From contig JBJEHN010000045.1 in the NCBI GenBank assembly GCA_051876105.1, forward strand, positions 1 through 64,000: 64,000 nucleotides of DNA, given 5' to 3'. Positions 1-7,995 of the stretch are shown piece by piece; the first letter of the stretch is position 1; every line of letters starts with the position of its first letter. Source of the DNA: W2P13-069 sp051876105. GTDB taxonomy: Bacteria > Actinomycetota > Coriobacteriia > Coriobacteriales > QAMH01. The notes under the pieces are model-generated. The model made no database searches and was not told the DNA's origin. It saw nothing but the letters and a program-made list of their open reading frames with translations. The translations under genes and the position numbers were made by a program.

Positions 1-153
1 GGGACGAATACTATTCTCAAAAAAAATAGAAAGGTAATTTGCGCCAAAAATCGGCATCCTGACCCACAAGACGCCGAATGTGCCCCAAATTCGCCCTCTT
101 GCGTCTTGAGGCTTCGCGGCGCGTTTCTCACATGTGAGGGAGTGCGCAGCTCT

Positions 154-273
154 GGAGTCGAAGGGTCTTCGGTGGAGGGGCGAGACCGCAACCCGGATGT
201 GGTCTCGCAGCCCAACTCGAGATCTTTCGACTCCGCGCCTTCGGCGCTGCGCTCAAGATGACGAGCGGGGGAG
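154..273. repeat. Partial copy of a dispersed palindromic repeat
   Basis: The bases before the first gene (1-307) hold no credible gene. They contain an inverted repeat with outer arms at about 154-169 and 219-234 (GGAGTCGAAGGGTCTT against GAGATCTTTCGACTCC). A perfect inner hairpin, GCGAGACC / GGTCTCGC, lies at 180-187 and 201-208. The right flank ends in TCAAGATGACG. Sequence of this kind recurs in fuller form at 8652-8792 and 49661-49803, so I read it as a diverged member of that family. Bases 1-120 are more A/T-rich and show nothing I recognise. Confidence 0.5.
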
Positions 274-307
274 ATGCCTCCGCACGGTACCAGCGGGCTG
301 GCTGCAG

Positions 308-1243
308 TTAGAGCTGCTGCTCGATCCAGGTGGCTATGTCGCCCATGGGCTGAGCGCGCTCGACCTCGTTGAGTATCTCGTGGCGCATGCCCTCGTAGAT
401 GATGGTGGTCACGTTGCGCACGCCGGCGCTTTCGGCCAGCTGGGCGGCTGCGCGCACGCCCTTGCCGAACTCGCCCACCGGGTCGCCGCTGCCCGCCACA
501 AAGAGCAGGGGGAGGTCCTTGGGGTAGGCGTTGACGCACTCGCGCGTGGCACAGAAGGCGGTGGCGCTCATGAGAGCTGTGTAGCCGCCCACGGTGAACA
601 TGAAGCCGCATTCCGGGTCCGCCTTGTAGCTGGCGATCGCCTCCGGGTTGCAGGCGATCCAGTCCAACGGGCTTGTGGCGCCCTTGATCTTCTTGCTGTA
701 GCCGCCCGCCGCCATGCTGTCCACGAAGGTGCTGCGGAAGGTCTCGCCGCGCAGCTTGGCCAGCAGGCGGCATACGGCGACGCCCGTCTTCGAGAGCGCG
801 ACGGGCAGGTTGCCCGTGCCGCAGAGCACCACGCCGCTCAGGCCCTCGCCGTGGGAGGCGAGGTAGCAGCGTGTGACGAAGCTGCCCATGGAGTGCGCCA
901 CGATGAAGTGGGGGAGCTCTGCCCCCAGCTGCTGGGCTGCCAGCTGGCGCATGCTGTGCACGTCTTCGACGAGGGCGTTGTAGCCGCCGTCAATGGGCAT
1001 GTGGCCGTAGAGCGCCGGGTCCGGGCAGCTGCCGCCGTGGCCGATGTGGTTGTGGCCGCACACGGCAAAGCCCCGCTCCGCCAGGAAGCGCGCGAACTCG
1101 TCGTAGCGCTCGATGTGCTCGCACATGCCGTGGACCAGCTGCACGATGCCGCGGGGCTGCCCCTGGGGCATCCAGAGCTTGGCGGCGATGGTGGAGCGGC
1201 CGTCTGCGCTGGGGTAGCTGATGTCGCTGCAGGTGATGCTCAT
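308..1243 (-). CDS. Alpha/beta hydrolase, monoacylglycerol-lipase-like
   Basis: This 311-residue protein has the serine-hydrolase fold of the lysophospholipase/monoglyceride lipase group. The nucleophile elbow HSMGS places the catalytic serine at residue 118. Asp254 (GSGDPVG) and His288 (MRHE) fit the rest of the triad, and an HGM oxyanion segment lies near residue 39. No signal peptide is visible, so it is probably a cytosolic esterase or lipase acting on acylglycerols or a similar ester; the substrate is a guess. The start has a GAGGAG ribosome binding site, and a possible -10 (TAAGAT, complement of 1275-1280) lies upstream. The gene is divergent from tadA. Confidence 0.85.
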   Translation of the reverse strand: MSITCSDISYPSADGRSTIAAKLWMPQGQPRGIVQLVHGMCEHIERYDEFARFLAERGFAVCGHNHIGHGGSCPDPALYGHMPIDGGYNALVEDVHSMRQLAAQQLGAELPHFIVAHSMGSFVTRCYLASHGEGLSGVVLCGTGNLPVALSKTGVAVCRLLAKLRGETFRSTFVDSMAAGGYSKKIKGATSPLDWIACNPEAIASYKADPECGFMFTVGGYTALMSATAFCATRECVNAYPKDLPLLFVAGSGDPVGEFGKGVRAAAQLAESAGVRNVTTIIYEGMRHEILNEVERAQPMGDIATWIEQQL

Positions 1244-1383
1244 GCTGGCTCCTCAGTTCGGTTCGTGTAGCTGTATCTTAGCCCGCCATCCGCGGGGGTG
1301 GGCCTCGGGTCCCCCATGTTCGCCGCGACGTTGCCGGCGCGTTGGCCGGGCGCAACGGGCGCGGCAGCACACCTGCCCGCAGC

Positions 1384-1450
1384 GTTTGGGGACAGGCCCC
1401 GTTGCATGTTTGGGGACAGGCCCCGCATGCGCGTTTGGGGACAGGCCCCG
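1384..1450 (+). repeat. Three copies of an 18-bp motif before tadA
   Basis: The 18-mer GTTTGGGGACAGGCCCCG occurs exactly three times, at 1384-1401, 1408-1425 and 1433-1450. The spacers are 6 and 7 bp, giving a period of 24-25 bp, about 2.3 helical turns. Each copy has GGGG/CCCC ends that could pair. The cluster lies between the divergent hydrolase gene and tadA, and its last copy ends 24 bp before the tadA -10 hexamer. It could be a protein-binding array or a dispersed repeat; the sequence does not decide. Confidence 0.7.
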
Positions 1451-1474
1451 CTGCGTTGTGTCGCAGGGCGCGCT

Positions 1475-1480
1475 TATAAT
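1475..1480 (+). promoter_or_regulatory. tadA -10 box, predicted leaderless start
   Basis: A perfect TATAAT hexamer ends 7 bp before the tadA ATG, so transcription should begin at or within a base of the start codon. No ribosome binding site precedes this ATG, which fits a leaderless mRNA. No good -35 element is visible. Confidence 0.6.
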
Positions 1481-1487
1481 CCTGCCC

Positions 1488-2072
1488 ATGGCAACAGAGC
1501 GCGACATCCATTACATGGGCATGGCCTTGGAGCAGGCACGCCAGGCGGCTGAGCTGGGCGAGGTGCCCATCGGCGCCGTGGTGGTCTACGACCCTGTGGA
1601 CCCGGCCACGCGCCGCCACGTGCTCGCGCAGCCTCAGGTGGTGGGCCTCGCCGGCAACCGGCGCGAGACCGCCCAGGACCCCAGCGCGCACGCCGAGTTC
1701 AGCGCCCTCATGCAGGCAAGCCGCACCCTGGGCCGCTGGCGCCTCAGCGGCTGCACTGTCTACGTGACCCTGGAGCCCTGCATCATGTGCGCGGGCCTCA
1801 TGCACCAGGCGCGCGTGGACCGCTGCGTCTTCGGCACGGCAGACGAGCGCGCCGGCGCTCTGGGCACGCTCTACAGCGTCCACGAGGACGAGCGCCTCAA
1901 CCACCGCTTCGAGGTGGAGGCCGGCGTGTTGGGGGAGGAGTGCCGCGCGCTCATGCAGGGCTTCTTCCAGCGGCTGCGCGAGCAGCGCCGCAGCGCCAAC
2001 CGCAAGGCAGACAAGCAGGCCGCCCTCATGGAGCAGGTGGGCGCAGCGGGCGGGCAGCCCCGCCGGCCCTAG
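1488..2072 (+). CDS. tadA: tRNA-specific adenosine deaminase TadA
   Basis: This enzyme makes inosine at the wobble position (A34) of tRNA-Arg(ACG). The zinc-deaminase signature is complete: HAE at residues 68-70 (ligand His68, proton shuttle Glu70) and PCIMC with Cys98 and Cys101. The protein has 194 residues. I reject longer upstream starts because they would translate the 18-bp repeat array; ATG 1488 lies just after a TATAAT box. Compared with the family there is an insertion of about 15 residues around 34-50 (DPVDPATRRHVLAQ) between the first strand and the HAE helix. The stop is 9 bases before rlmH, so the two genes are probably co-transcribed. Confidence 0.93.
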   Translation: MATERDIHYMGMALEQARQAAELGEVPIGAVVVYDPVDPATRRHVLAQPQVVGLAGNRRETAQDPSAHAEFSALMQASRTLGRWRLSGCTVYVTLEPCIMCAGLMHQARVDRCVFGTADERAGALGTLYSVHEDERLNHRFEVEAGVLGEECRALMQGFFQRLREQRRSANRKADKQAALMEQVGAAGGQPRRP

Positions 2073-2081
2073 GAGGCACCC

Positions 2082-2561
2082 GTGGCAGGACTCAAGATCA
2101 CCGTTGTGGCAGTGGGCAAGCTCAAGGAGCGCTTTTGGAAGGACGCGGTGGCCGAGTATGCCAAGCGCCTGGGCGGCTACTGCCAGCTCAAGCTGGTGGA
2201 GGTGGCCGACCGCGACCCCGCCAAATGCGGCGGCGACGCCAAGGCCATGGAGGCGGAGGGTGCTGACATCCTGCGCGCCCTGCCCGAGGGCGCCCGCTGC
2301 ATCCTGCTCGCCATCGACGGCACCCAGCGCTCGAGCGAGGGCTTCTCGCGCCACCTGGACCAGCTGGCACTGGCCGGCACCAGCGAGCTGGCCTTCGTCA
2401 TCGGCGGCTCCACGGGCGTCGACTCCGCCGTGCGCGCCCGCGCCCAGGAGACCCTCTCCTTCGGGCCCGTTACCCTGCCCCACAACCTCGCCCGCGTGGT
2501 CTTGCTCGAGCAACTCTACCGCGCCTTCAAGATCAGCCGCGGCGAGCCCTACCACAAGTAA
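2082..2561 (+). CDS. rlmH: 23S rRNA (pseudouridine1915-N3)-methyltransferase RlmH
   Basis: RlmH is a small SPOUT-class methyltransferase that methylates pseudouridine 1915 in helix 69 of 23S rRNA on assembled ribosomes. The 159 residues match the family length. The N-terminus (KITVVAVGKLKE), the FVIGGSTG SAM-binding loop and the diagnostic C-terminus YRAFKISRGEPYHK are all present. It starts with GTG after AGGAGG. It lies between tadA and nth with short gaps (9 and 12 bases), in what looks like one tadA-rlmH-nth unit. Confidence 0.96.
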   Translation: MAGLKITVVAVGKLKERFWKDAVAEYAKRLGGYCQLKLVEVADRDPAKCGGDAKAMEAEGADILRALPEGARCILLAIDGTQRSSEGFSRHLDQLALAGTSELAFVIGGSTGVDSAVRARAQETLSFGPVTLPHNLARVVLLEQLYRAFKISRGEPYHK

Positions 2562-2573
2562 GAGGAGTAACCC

Positions 2574-3233
2574 ATGCCACAGGAGAGCAAGGCGAGCCGC
2601 AGGGAGCGCGTGGTCGAGGTCTGCGCGCGCATGAACGGACTCTACCCAGACGCCGAGTGTGCGCTGCACTTCGAGGACGCGTTCCAGTGCGTGATCTGCG
2701 TGGCGCTGAGCGCCCAGACCACCGACGCCAACGTCAACAAGGTGACCCCGGAGCTCTTCTCGCGCTGGCCCAACCCCGCCGCCATGGCGCAGGCGCCCGT
2801 GGAGGAGGTCGAAGAGGTCATCCGCAGCATCGGCTTCTTCCGCAACAAGGCGCGCAACTGCGTCAACTGCGCCCGCATGATCATGGCGGACTTCAACGGC
2901 GAGGTGCCCAACACCTACGAGGGCTTGCAGAAGCTGCCCGGCGTGGGGCGCAAGACAGCCAACATCGTGATGAACAACGTCTTCGGCGTGGTGGAGGGCA
3001 TCGCGGTGGACACGCACGTCAACCGCATCGCCCACAAGCTGGGGCTGGTGGTGCCCAAGAGGGAGACCGACCCCAACAAGGTCGAGGCCCAGCTGCTCAG
3101 CCTCATCCCGCGCGAGCTGTGGGGGCCGGTCAACCACCAGTGGGTGCTCTTCGGGCGCGAGTACTGCGACGCCAAGCGTCCCCGCTGCGGCGAGTGCCCG
3201 CTAGCAGACATCTGCCCCTCAGCGGGCAAGTGA
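2574..3233 (+). CDS. nth: Endonuclease III (DNA glycosylase/AP lyase)
   Basis: Endonuclease III removes oxidised pyrimidines and cleaves at abasic sites in base excision repair. The helix-hairpin-helix LPGVGRKTA carries the catalytic lysine at about residue 127. The catalytic aspartate is Asp146 in VDTHVNR. The C-terminal 4Fe-4S cluster ligands are Cys198, Cys205, Cys208 and Cys214, spaced C-x6-C-x2-C-x5-C as in the family. Length is 219 residues. An AGAGGAG ribosome binding site precedes the ATG. It is the last gene of the tadA-rlmH-nth unit and is followed by a long palindrome. Confidence 0.97.
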   Translation: MPQESKASRRERVVEVCARMNGLYPDAECALHFEDAFQCVICVALSAQTTDANVNKVTPELFSRWPNPAAMAQAPVEEVEEVIRSIGFFRNKARNCVNCARMIMADFNGEVPNTYEGLQKLPGVGRKTANIVMNNVFGVVEGIAVDTHVNRIAHKLGLVVPKRETDPNKVEAQLLSLIPRELWGPVNHQWVLFGREYCDAKRPRCGECPLADICPSAGK

Positions 3234-3267
3234 ACCTGAGGCTGCGGAGTGCCGTGGCCCCGGATGC

Positions 3268-3371
3268 GCGGTTGACGGTATTCAGTGTCCCCGAACTGCC
3301 GTTTGACGGTAGGTGTATTTTTACTCCTACCGTCAAACGAGCTTTTAAGGACACCGAACACCGTCAACCGC
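3268..3371. repeat. 104-bp imperfect palindrome between nth and mfd
   Basis: Two 46-bp arms (3268-3313 and 3326-3371) pair at 37 of 46 positions around a 12-base A/T-rich loop. The outer (GCGGTTGACGGT) and inner (CGTTTGACGGTAGG) blocks are the best conserved. Each arm therefore carries two related TTGACGGT motifs, four in all. A cruciform or long RNA hairpin is possible. It may act as a terminator for nth or be a non-autonomous repeat. The rest of 3234-3504 shows no gene. Confidence 0.75.
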
Positions 3372-3504
3372 ACTTTTACGGGCAAGCGGACCTGGGAGCG
3401 CGGCCCGGGTGTCGCAGGGCTGTGATAACCTCGGGCGCACATGATCTGACTGCAAGCCGCACCTCGCTAAAGGGCGGCTCTTTGGCGTGATTTTGGAGGA
3501 ACGC

Positions 3505-6500
3505 ATGCTCATCTCGCAGCTGCAGCGCAAGCTCTTGGAGGCACCGGTCCTCGAGCCCGCCATGTCCCGTCTCAACGCAGGCGAGGACGCGAGCATCGGG
3601 CTTGTGGGCTCGGTGCGGCCCTTCCTCGTGGCCTCGCTCTTCGCGCGGCAGCCGCGGCCCATGCTTGTGGTGGTGAGCGGCGAGGAAGCGGCGGAGCGCT
3701 TTGCCAACGGCGTGGCCTCGTTCATCGGGCGCGAGCAGGTGCTCGTGCTGCCAGAGCGCCGCGACCTGCCGTGGGGGGACGCCGCGCCCGACCTCAAGGC
3801 GGTCGGCAGGCGCACGCGCGCCATCGGCATGCTGGCGGCTGGAGCGCAGGTTGTGGTGGTGGCAAGCGCTCGCTCGCTGCTGCGCCGGGTAGCGCCTGCG
3901 GCGAGCGGCTTCTTCTCTGCCATCGAGCTGAGCGTGGGCGGCAGCGCGGTCGACGCGGGGACGGGTCAGGTCCTGGAGTACGAGGACCTGGCGGATGCCC
4001 TGGTGGCGCGCGGCTACCAGCGCCTTGACGCGCTGGACGGCCCGGGCACCTTCTGCATGCACGGGGACACGGTTGACATCTTCGGCGCAGGGATGAGCGC
4101 GCCGGTGCGCGTGGACTTTTGGGGCGACGAGGTCGACGGCCTGCGCCGCGTGGTGGCCGCCACCGGGCAGACCATCGGCGCGCTCGAGCAGGCGCAGGTC
4201 TGGCCCGCGCGGGAGTTCGGGGTCTCGGGCCGCGCCGCCCAGCGCGCCGCCCGCGCCCTGGAGGCCAAGGCGGCCGTGAGCGAGCAGGTTGCCGCCGACC
4301 TGGCCAAGCTGCAGGCCGGCGTGCCCTTTGCGGGCATGGAGCGCTACCTGCCCGCGCTCTTCAAGGAGCCCGGCATCCCCGTGGGGCATGCCGCGGCGAA
4401 TACGCTGGTGGTGCTTGCAGAGCCGCGCTCGCTCTTCGACGACGCATCGCGCCGCTACGACGAGCTCAGCTCCTCTGCCGCCAACGCCGGCGTGCGTCCC
4501 GAGGAGCTCGACGGCCTCTTCTGCCCGCCGGCCAAGCTCGACTTCGGCACGCAGCAGCGCCTCACCCTGCAGTCGATGATGCGCGTAGGCGCGGGCGTGG
4601 ACGCCGAGCTGCCCATTCAGCGCCCCAGCTTCCAGGGCCGCGAGGAGCGCCTCGTCTCCACCTGCGCCGCGTTGGCGGACTCGCACTACACGGCCGTCTT
4701 CTGCGTGGCGGACCGCGGCGCCCGCAAGGACATGGAGCTGCTGTTCACGGACAACGGCCTGAGCTACGTGGAGCGCCTGGAGGGCGACGAGCAGCCCCTG
4801 CGCCAGGACCTGCTCAACATCTCCAGCCTGGACCTGCCCGCGGGCTTCATCATCCCAGACGCCCGCCTGGCCCTGCTGTGCATCGGCGACCTCTCCGCCC
4901 GCTCGTCGCGCCGCCCTGTGCGCCGCCGCGTGGACGTGACGGAGCTCACCTTCCCGTTCAAGCCGGGCGACTACGTGGTGCACGCCAGCCACGGCATCGC
5001 GCTCTTCAAGGAGATCGTGCGCCAGGAGGTGGCCGGCGTCGAGCGCGACTACCTGCTGCTCGCCTATGCGGAGGGCGACAAGCTCTTCGTGCCGGTGGAG
5101 CAGATCGACCGCGTCACCCGCTACGTGGGCCCGGACGGCTCGAGCCCGCGCCTGACGCGCCTGCACACGGCCGACTGGTCGCGCGCGATGGGCAAGGCCC
5201 GCAAGTCTGCCAAGAAGCTGGCCTTCGACCTGGTGGACCTCTACGCGCGCCGCTCCACCATCAAGGGCTACCGCTACAGCCCGGACGGCGAGTTCATGGC
5301 CCAGATGGAGGGCCTCTTCCCCTACGAGGAGACGCCGGACCAGGCAACCGCCATCGCAGACGTCAAGGCGGACATGGAAAGCGAGAAGCCCATGGACCGC
5401 CTGGTCTGCGGCGACGTGGGCTTTGGCAAGACCGAGGTGGCCATGCGCGCTGCCTTCAAGGCCATCACCGACCACCGCCAGGTGATGATCCTGTGCCCCA
5501 CCACCATCCTCGCGCAGCAGCACTACGCCACCTTCAGCGACCGCTTCTCGCCCTTCGGGATCCGCGTCGAGGTGCTGAGCCGCTTTCGCACTGCGGCGCA
5601 GCAGAAGGCGGCGCTCGAGGGCTTTGCCAAGGGCGAGGTGGACGTCCTGGTGGGCACGCACCGCCTGCTCTCGCGCGACGTCAACCCCAAGGAGCTGGGC
5701 CTCATCATCATCGACGAGGAGCAGCGCTTTGGCGTGGGGCACAAGGAGCAGCTCAAGAACCTGCGCGAGAGCGTGGACGTGCTCACGCTCAGCGCCACGC
5801 CCATCCCGCGCACCCTGCAGATGAGCCTCTCCGGCGTGCGCGACATGAGCCTCATCACCACGCCGCCCACCAACCGCCGCCCGGTCAAGGTGCACGTGGG
5901 GGAGTGGGACGAGGACCTGGTGAGCGAGGCCATCCGCCGCGAGATACAGCGCGGCGGCCAGGTCTACTACGTGAGCAACCGCGTTCGCACCATCGAGGAC
6001 GCCGAGGAGGCGGTACGCGCCGCCGCGCCGGAGGCCCGCGTGGGCGTGGCTCACGGCCAGATGGCGCCGGCCATGGTCGAGGACGTGATGGAACGCTTCA
6101 ACGGCGGGGAGGTCGACGTCTTGGTGGCCACCACCATCGTGGAGAGCGGCCTGGACAACCCGCATGCCAACACGCTCATCATCGAGGACTCCCAGCGCCT
6201 GGGCCTGGCCCAGCTCTACCAGCTCAAGGGCCGCGTGGGCCGCTCGCAGCGCCAGGCCTACGCGTACTTCCTCTTCCCCTCCAACCAGCCCCTCACCGAA
6301 GAGGCCACCCAGCGCCTGGAGGCGATCGGCGAGTTCACGGAGCTGGGCAGCGGCATGAGGGTTGCCATGAAGGACCTGGAGATACGCGGTGCCGGTACGC
6401 TCATGGGCGCCGAGCAGAGCGGCAACATGAGCGCGGTGGGCTTCGACCTGTTCGCCAGCCTGCTGGCAGAGGCCGTGAGCGAGGCTCGCGGGGAGTCCAA

Positions 6501-6987
6501 GCTGGCCCACCCGGAGATCCACATCGACGTGGCGGCCGACTTCCTCATCCCCGCCGAGTACATGGAAGACGGCGGCGAGCGCGTGCTCTACTACCGCCGC
6601 CTGGCCGCGGCCCTCACCGTGGAGGACGTGGACGAGATCGCTGACAAGATGCGCGGCGCCTACGGTGCCCTGCCCGCGCCGGCCGCCAACATCTGCAACC
6701 GCGCCCGCGCCAAGGCCCTGTGCGAGGCGATCGGGGCCACGAGCGTGGCGCAGGTGGGCGGCAAGCTGGTCATCGGCGAGGTCTCCAAGGCGGTGCACGC
6801 CGTGATCAGCGCCGATGCCGAAGCAAAGCAGCTGCTCACGCGGCACCGCGGCATCTACGTGAGCAGCACCAAGGTCTACCGCGTCCCCGTCTCCAAGGGC
6901 GAGCCGGTGCTCGACATCGCCGTCGACATCCTGCGCGCCTTCGCCGCCGCCCTGGAGGCCGCCGAGGAGTGGCCGCTGGATGTTTAG
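3505..6987 (+). CDS. mfd: Transcription-repair coupling factor Mfd
   Basis: Mfd removes RNA polymerase stalled at DNA lesions and recruits UvrA. The protein has 1160 residues, close to the usual 1150. In order it has a UvrB-like N-terminal module, a CarD-like RNA-polymerase-interaction domain (about 483-543, FKPGDYVVHASHG), and a RecG-type translocase. The translocase has Walker A GDVGFGKT (636-643, Lys642), the DEEQ box (737-740) and SATPIPRT. A C-terminal TRCF domain follows. I choose ATG 3505 because GGAGGA lies 4 bases upstream; a GTG at 3487 would overlap that site. uvrA lies 2 kb downstream. Confidence 0.97.
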   Translation: MLISQLQRKLLEAPVLEPAMSRLNAGEDASIGLVGSVRPFLVASLFARQPRPMLVVVSGEEAAERFANGVASFIGREQVLVLPERRDLPWGDAAPDLKAVGRRTRAIGMLAAGAQVVVVASARSLLRRVAPAASGFFSAIELSVGGSAVDAGTGQVLEYEDLADALVARGYQRLDALDGPGTFCMHGDTVDIFGAGMSAPVRVDFWGDEVDGLRRVVAATGQTIGALEQAQVWPAREFGVSGRAAQRAARALEAKAAVSEQVAADLAKLQAGVPFAGMERYLPALFKEPGIPVGHAAANTLVVLAEPRSLFDDASRRYDELSSSAANAGVRPEELDGLFCPPAKLDFGTQQRLTLQSMMRVGAGVDAELPIQRPSFQGREERLVSTCAALADSHYTAVFCVADRGARKDMELLFTDNGLSYVERLEGDEQPLRQDLLNISSLDLPAGFIIPDARLALLCIGDLSARSSRRPVRRRVDVTELTFPFKPGDYVVHASHGIALFKEIVRQEVAGVERDYLLLAYAEGDKLFVPVEQIDRVTRYVGPDGSSPRLTRLHTADWSRAMGKARKSAKKLAFDLVDLYARRSTIKGYRYSPDGEFMAQMEGLFPYEETPDQATAIADVKADMESEKPMDRLVCGDVGFGKTEVAMRAAFKAITDHRQVMILCPTTILAQQHYATFSDRFSPFGIRVEVLSRFRTAAQQKAALEGFAKGEVDVLVGTHRLLSRDVNPKELGLIIIDEEQRFGVGHKEQLKNLRESVDVLTLSATPIPRTLQMSLSGVRDMSLITTPPTNRRPVKVHVGEWDEDLVSEAIRREIQRGGQVYYVSNRVRTIEDAEEAVRAAAPEARVGVAHGQMAPAMVEDVMERFNGGEVDVLVATTIVESGLDNPHANTLIIEDSQRLGLAQLYQLKGRVGRSQRQAYAYFLFPSNQPLTEEATQRLEAIGEFTELGSGMRVAMKDLEIRGAGTLMGAEQSGNMSAVGFDLFASLLAEAVSEARGESKLAHPEIHIDVAADFLIPAEYMEDGGERVLYYRRLAAALTVEDVDEIADKMRGAYGALPAPAANICNRARAKALCEAIGATSVAQVGGKLVIGEVSKAVHAVISADAEAKQLLTRHRGIYVSSTKVYRVPVSKGEPVLDIAVDILRAFAAALEAAEEWPLDV

Positions 6988-7041
6988 CAGTTATTAAGGT
7001 TTTCTGTTGCTTCGCCGTTGGTGTATAGATAGTTGCTTATG

Positions 7042-7050
7042 TGGGATAAT
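7042..7050 (+). promoter_or_regulatory. Extended -10 of the deacetylase gene, predicted leaderless
   Basis: TGGGATAAT (extended -10 TG plus GATAAT at 7045-7050) ends 8 bp before the ATG at 7059. The transcript should start within a base or two of the start codon. No Shine-Dalgarno sequence is present. Confidence 0.55.
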
Positions 7051-7058
7051 CTGCACTT

Positions 7059-7994
7059 ATGAAGAGCTCTCGCAACATACTGAGCATCGTCCTCACGGCG
7101 CTGTGCGCGGTGGCGCTGGTGGCCGTGGTGGCGCAGGGCTTTGCGCTGGGCGGCACCTCCAAGAAGATCACGGCCGCCCAAGAGCAGCTCGCGCAGCTCG
7201 ATGCGCAGGTCGACGAGGCAACCACCGCCAACACCCAGCTCAAGGAGCAGTCCGGCACCAACCTCATCGAATGGCGCAACGCCCAGGGTCGCCTCTCCTT
7301 CATGGGCGACAAGAGCGGCCTGGTCTGCTACCTCACCTTTGACGACGGCCCCTGTTACAACACCAAGCAGGTGCTCGATATCCTCGACCAGTACGACGCC
7401 TGCGGCACCTGGTTCTGCCTCGCCAACGACGAGGAGCAGGACTACCTCCAGCTCGACCTCCTGCCAGAGATCGAGGAGCGCGGCAACGCCGTCGGCATCC
7501 ACGACTGGGAGCAGAACGAGAGCTACTCCTACTACAAGGGCACCGTCGACAACTACTTCGAGACGGACTTCGACAAGACCAAGGAGAAGCTGGAGGCCAA
7601 GCTGGGGCATGAGATCAACATCATGCGCTTCGCCGGCGGCAGCCCCACCATCGCCTACTACAACTCCAAGATCGGCAAGAAGCTCCCGCAGGAGGTGCTC
7701 AAGCGCGGTTACCAGTACTTCGACTGGAACGTCCTGGCGGGCGACTCCGAGCCCTCGCAGTTCGTCAACGGCTCCACCCCCAAGGACAAGATCGTCAGCA
7801 ACGTGCTGAGCCAGGCCAGGACCTTCGCCCGCACCAACAGCCCCATCTGCGTTCTCATGCACGACAACCCCGGCAAGGAGAGCACTGTCGCCGCCCTGCC
7901 CGAGATAATCGAGGGCCTGAAGGACCTGGGCTACCGTTTCGACGTCCTCACCTATGACACACCCGGCTTCTACCAGGCAAAGATCGTGGACTAG
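7059..7994 (+). CDS. Membrane-anchored polysaccharide deacetylase (CE4/NodB family)
   Basis: This 311-residue protein has an N-terminal membrane anchor or signal (about 7-30), then a short coiled coil (35-65), then a NodB domain facing outward. Motif 1 is TFDDGP (93-98, catalytic Asp and metal Asp). Motif 3 is MRFAGG and motif 5 is VLMHD with His268. Family members remove acetyl groups from peptidoglycan or other surface sugars. Motif 2 is odd: the usual H-x3-H metal pair reads HDWEQ (148-152), so the second histidine is replaced by Gln. The metal site may be altered or activity reduced. It is followed after one base by the next gene. Confidence 0.85.
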   Translation: MKSSRNILSIVLTALCAVALVAVVAQGFALGGTSKKITAAQEQLAQLDAQVDEATTANTQLKEQSGTNLIEWRNAQGRLSFMGDKSGLVCYLTFDDGPCYNTKQVLDILDQYDACGTWFCLANDEEQDYLQLDLLPEIEERGNAVGIHDWEQNESYSYYKGTVDNYFETDFDKTKEKLEAKLGHEINIMRFAGGSPTIAYYNSKIGKKLPQEVLKRGYQYFDWNVLAGDSEPSQFVNGSTPKDKIVSNVLSQARTFARTNSPICVLMHDNPGKESTVAALPEIIEGLKDLGYRFDVLTYDTPGFYQAKIVD

Positions 7995-7995
7995 C

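Noticed and set aside
1221..1487. Longer tadA start
   Set aside because: Would translate the triple 18-bp repeat and a promoter; no family similarity.
1278..3137. 619-residue antisense frame over tadA, rlmH and nth
   Set aside because: Low-complexity composition and three verified genes opposite it.
3376..6846. 1156-residue open frame antisense to mfd
   Set aside because: His/Ala/Gly/Leu-rich shadow of a high-GC gene; mfd on the other strand has every family motif.
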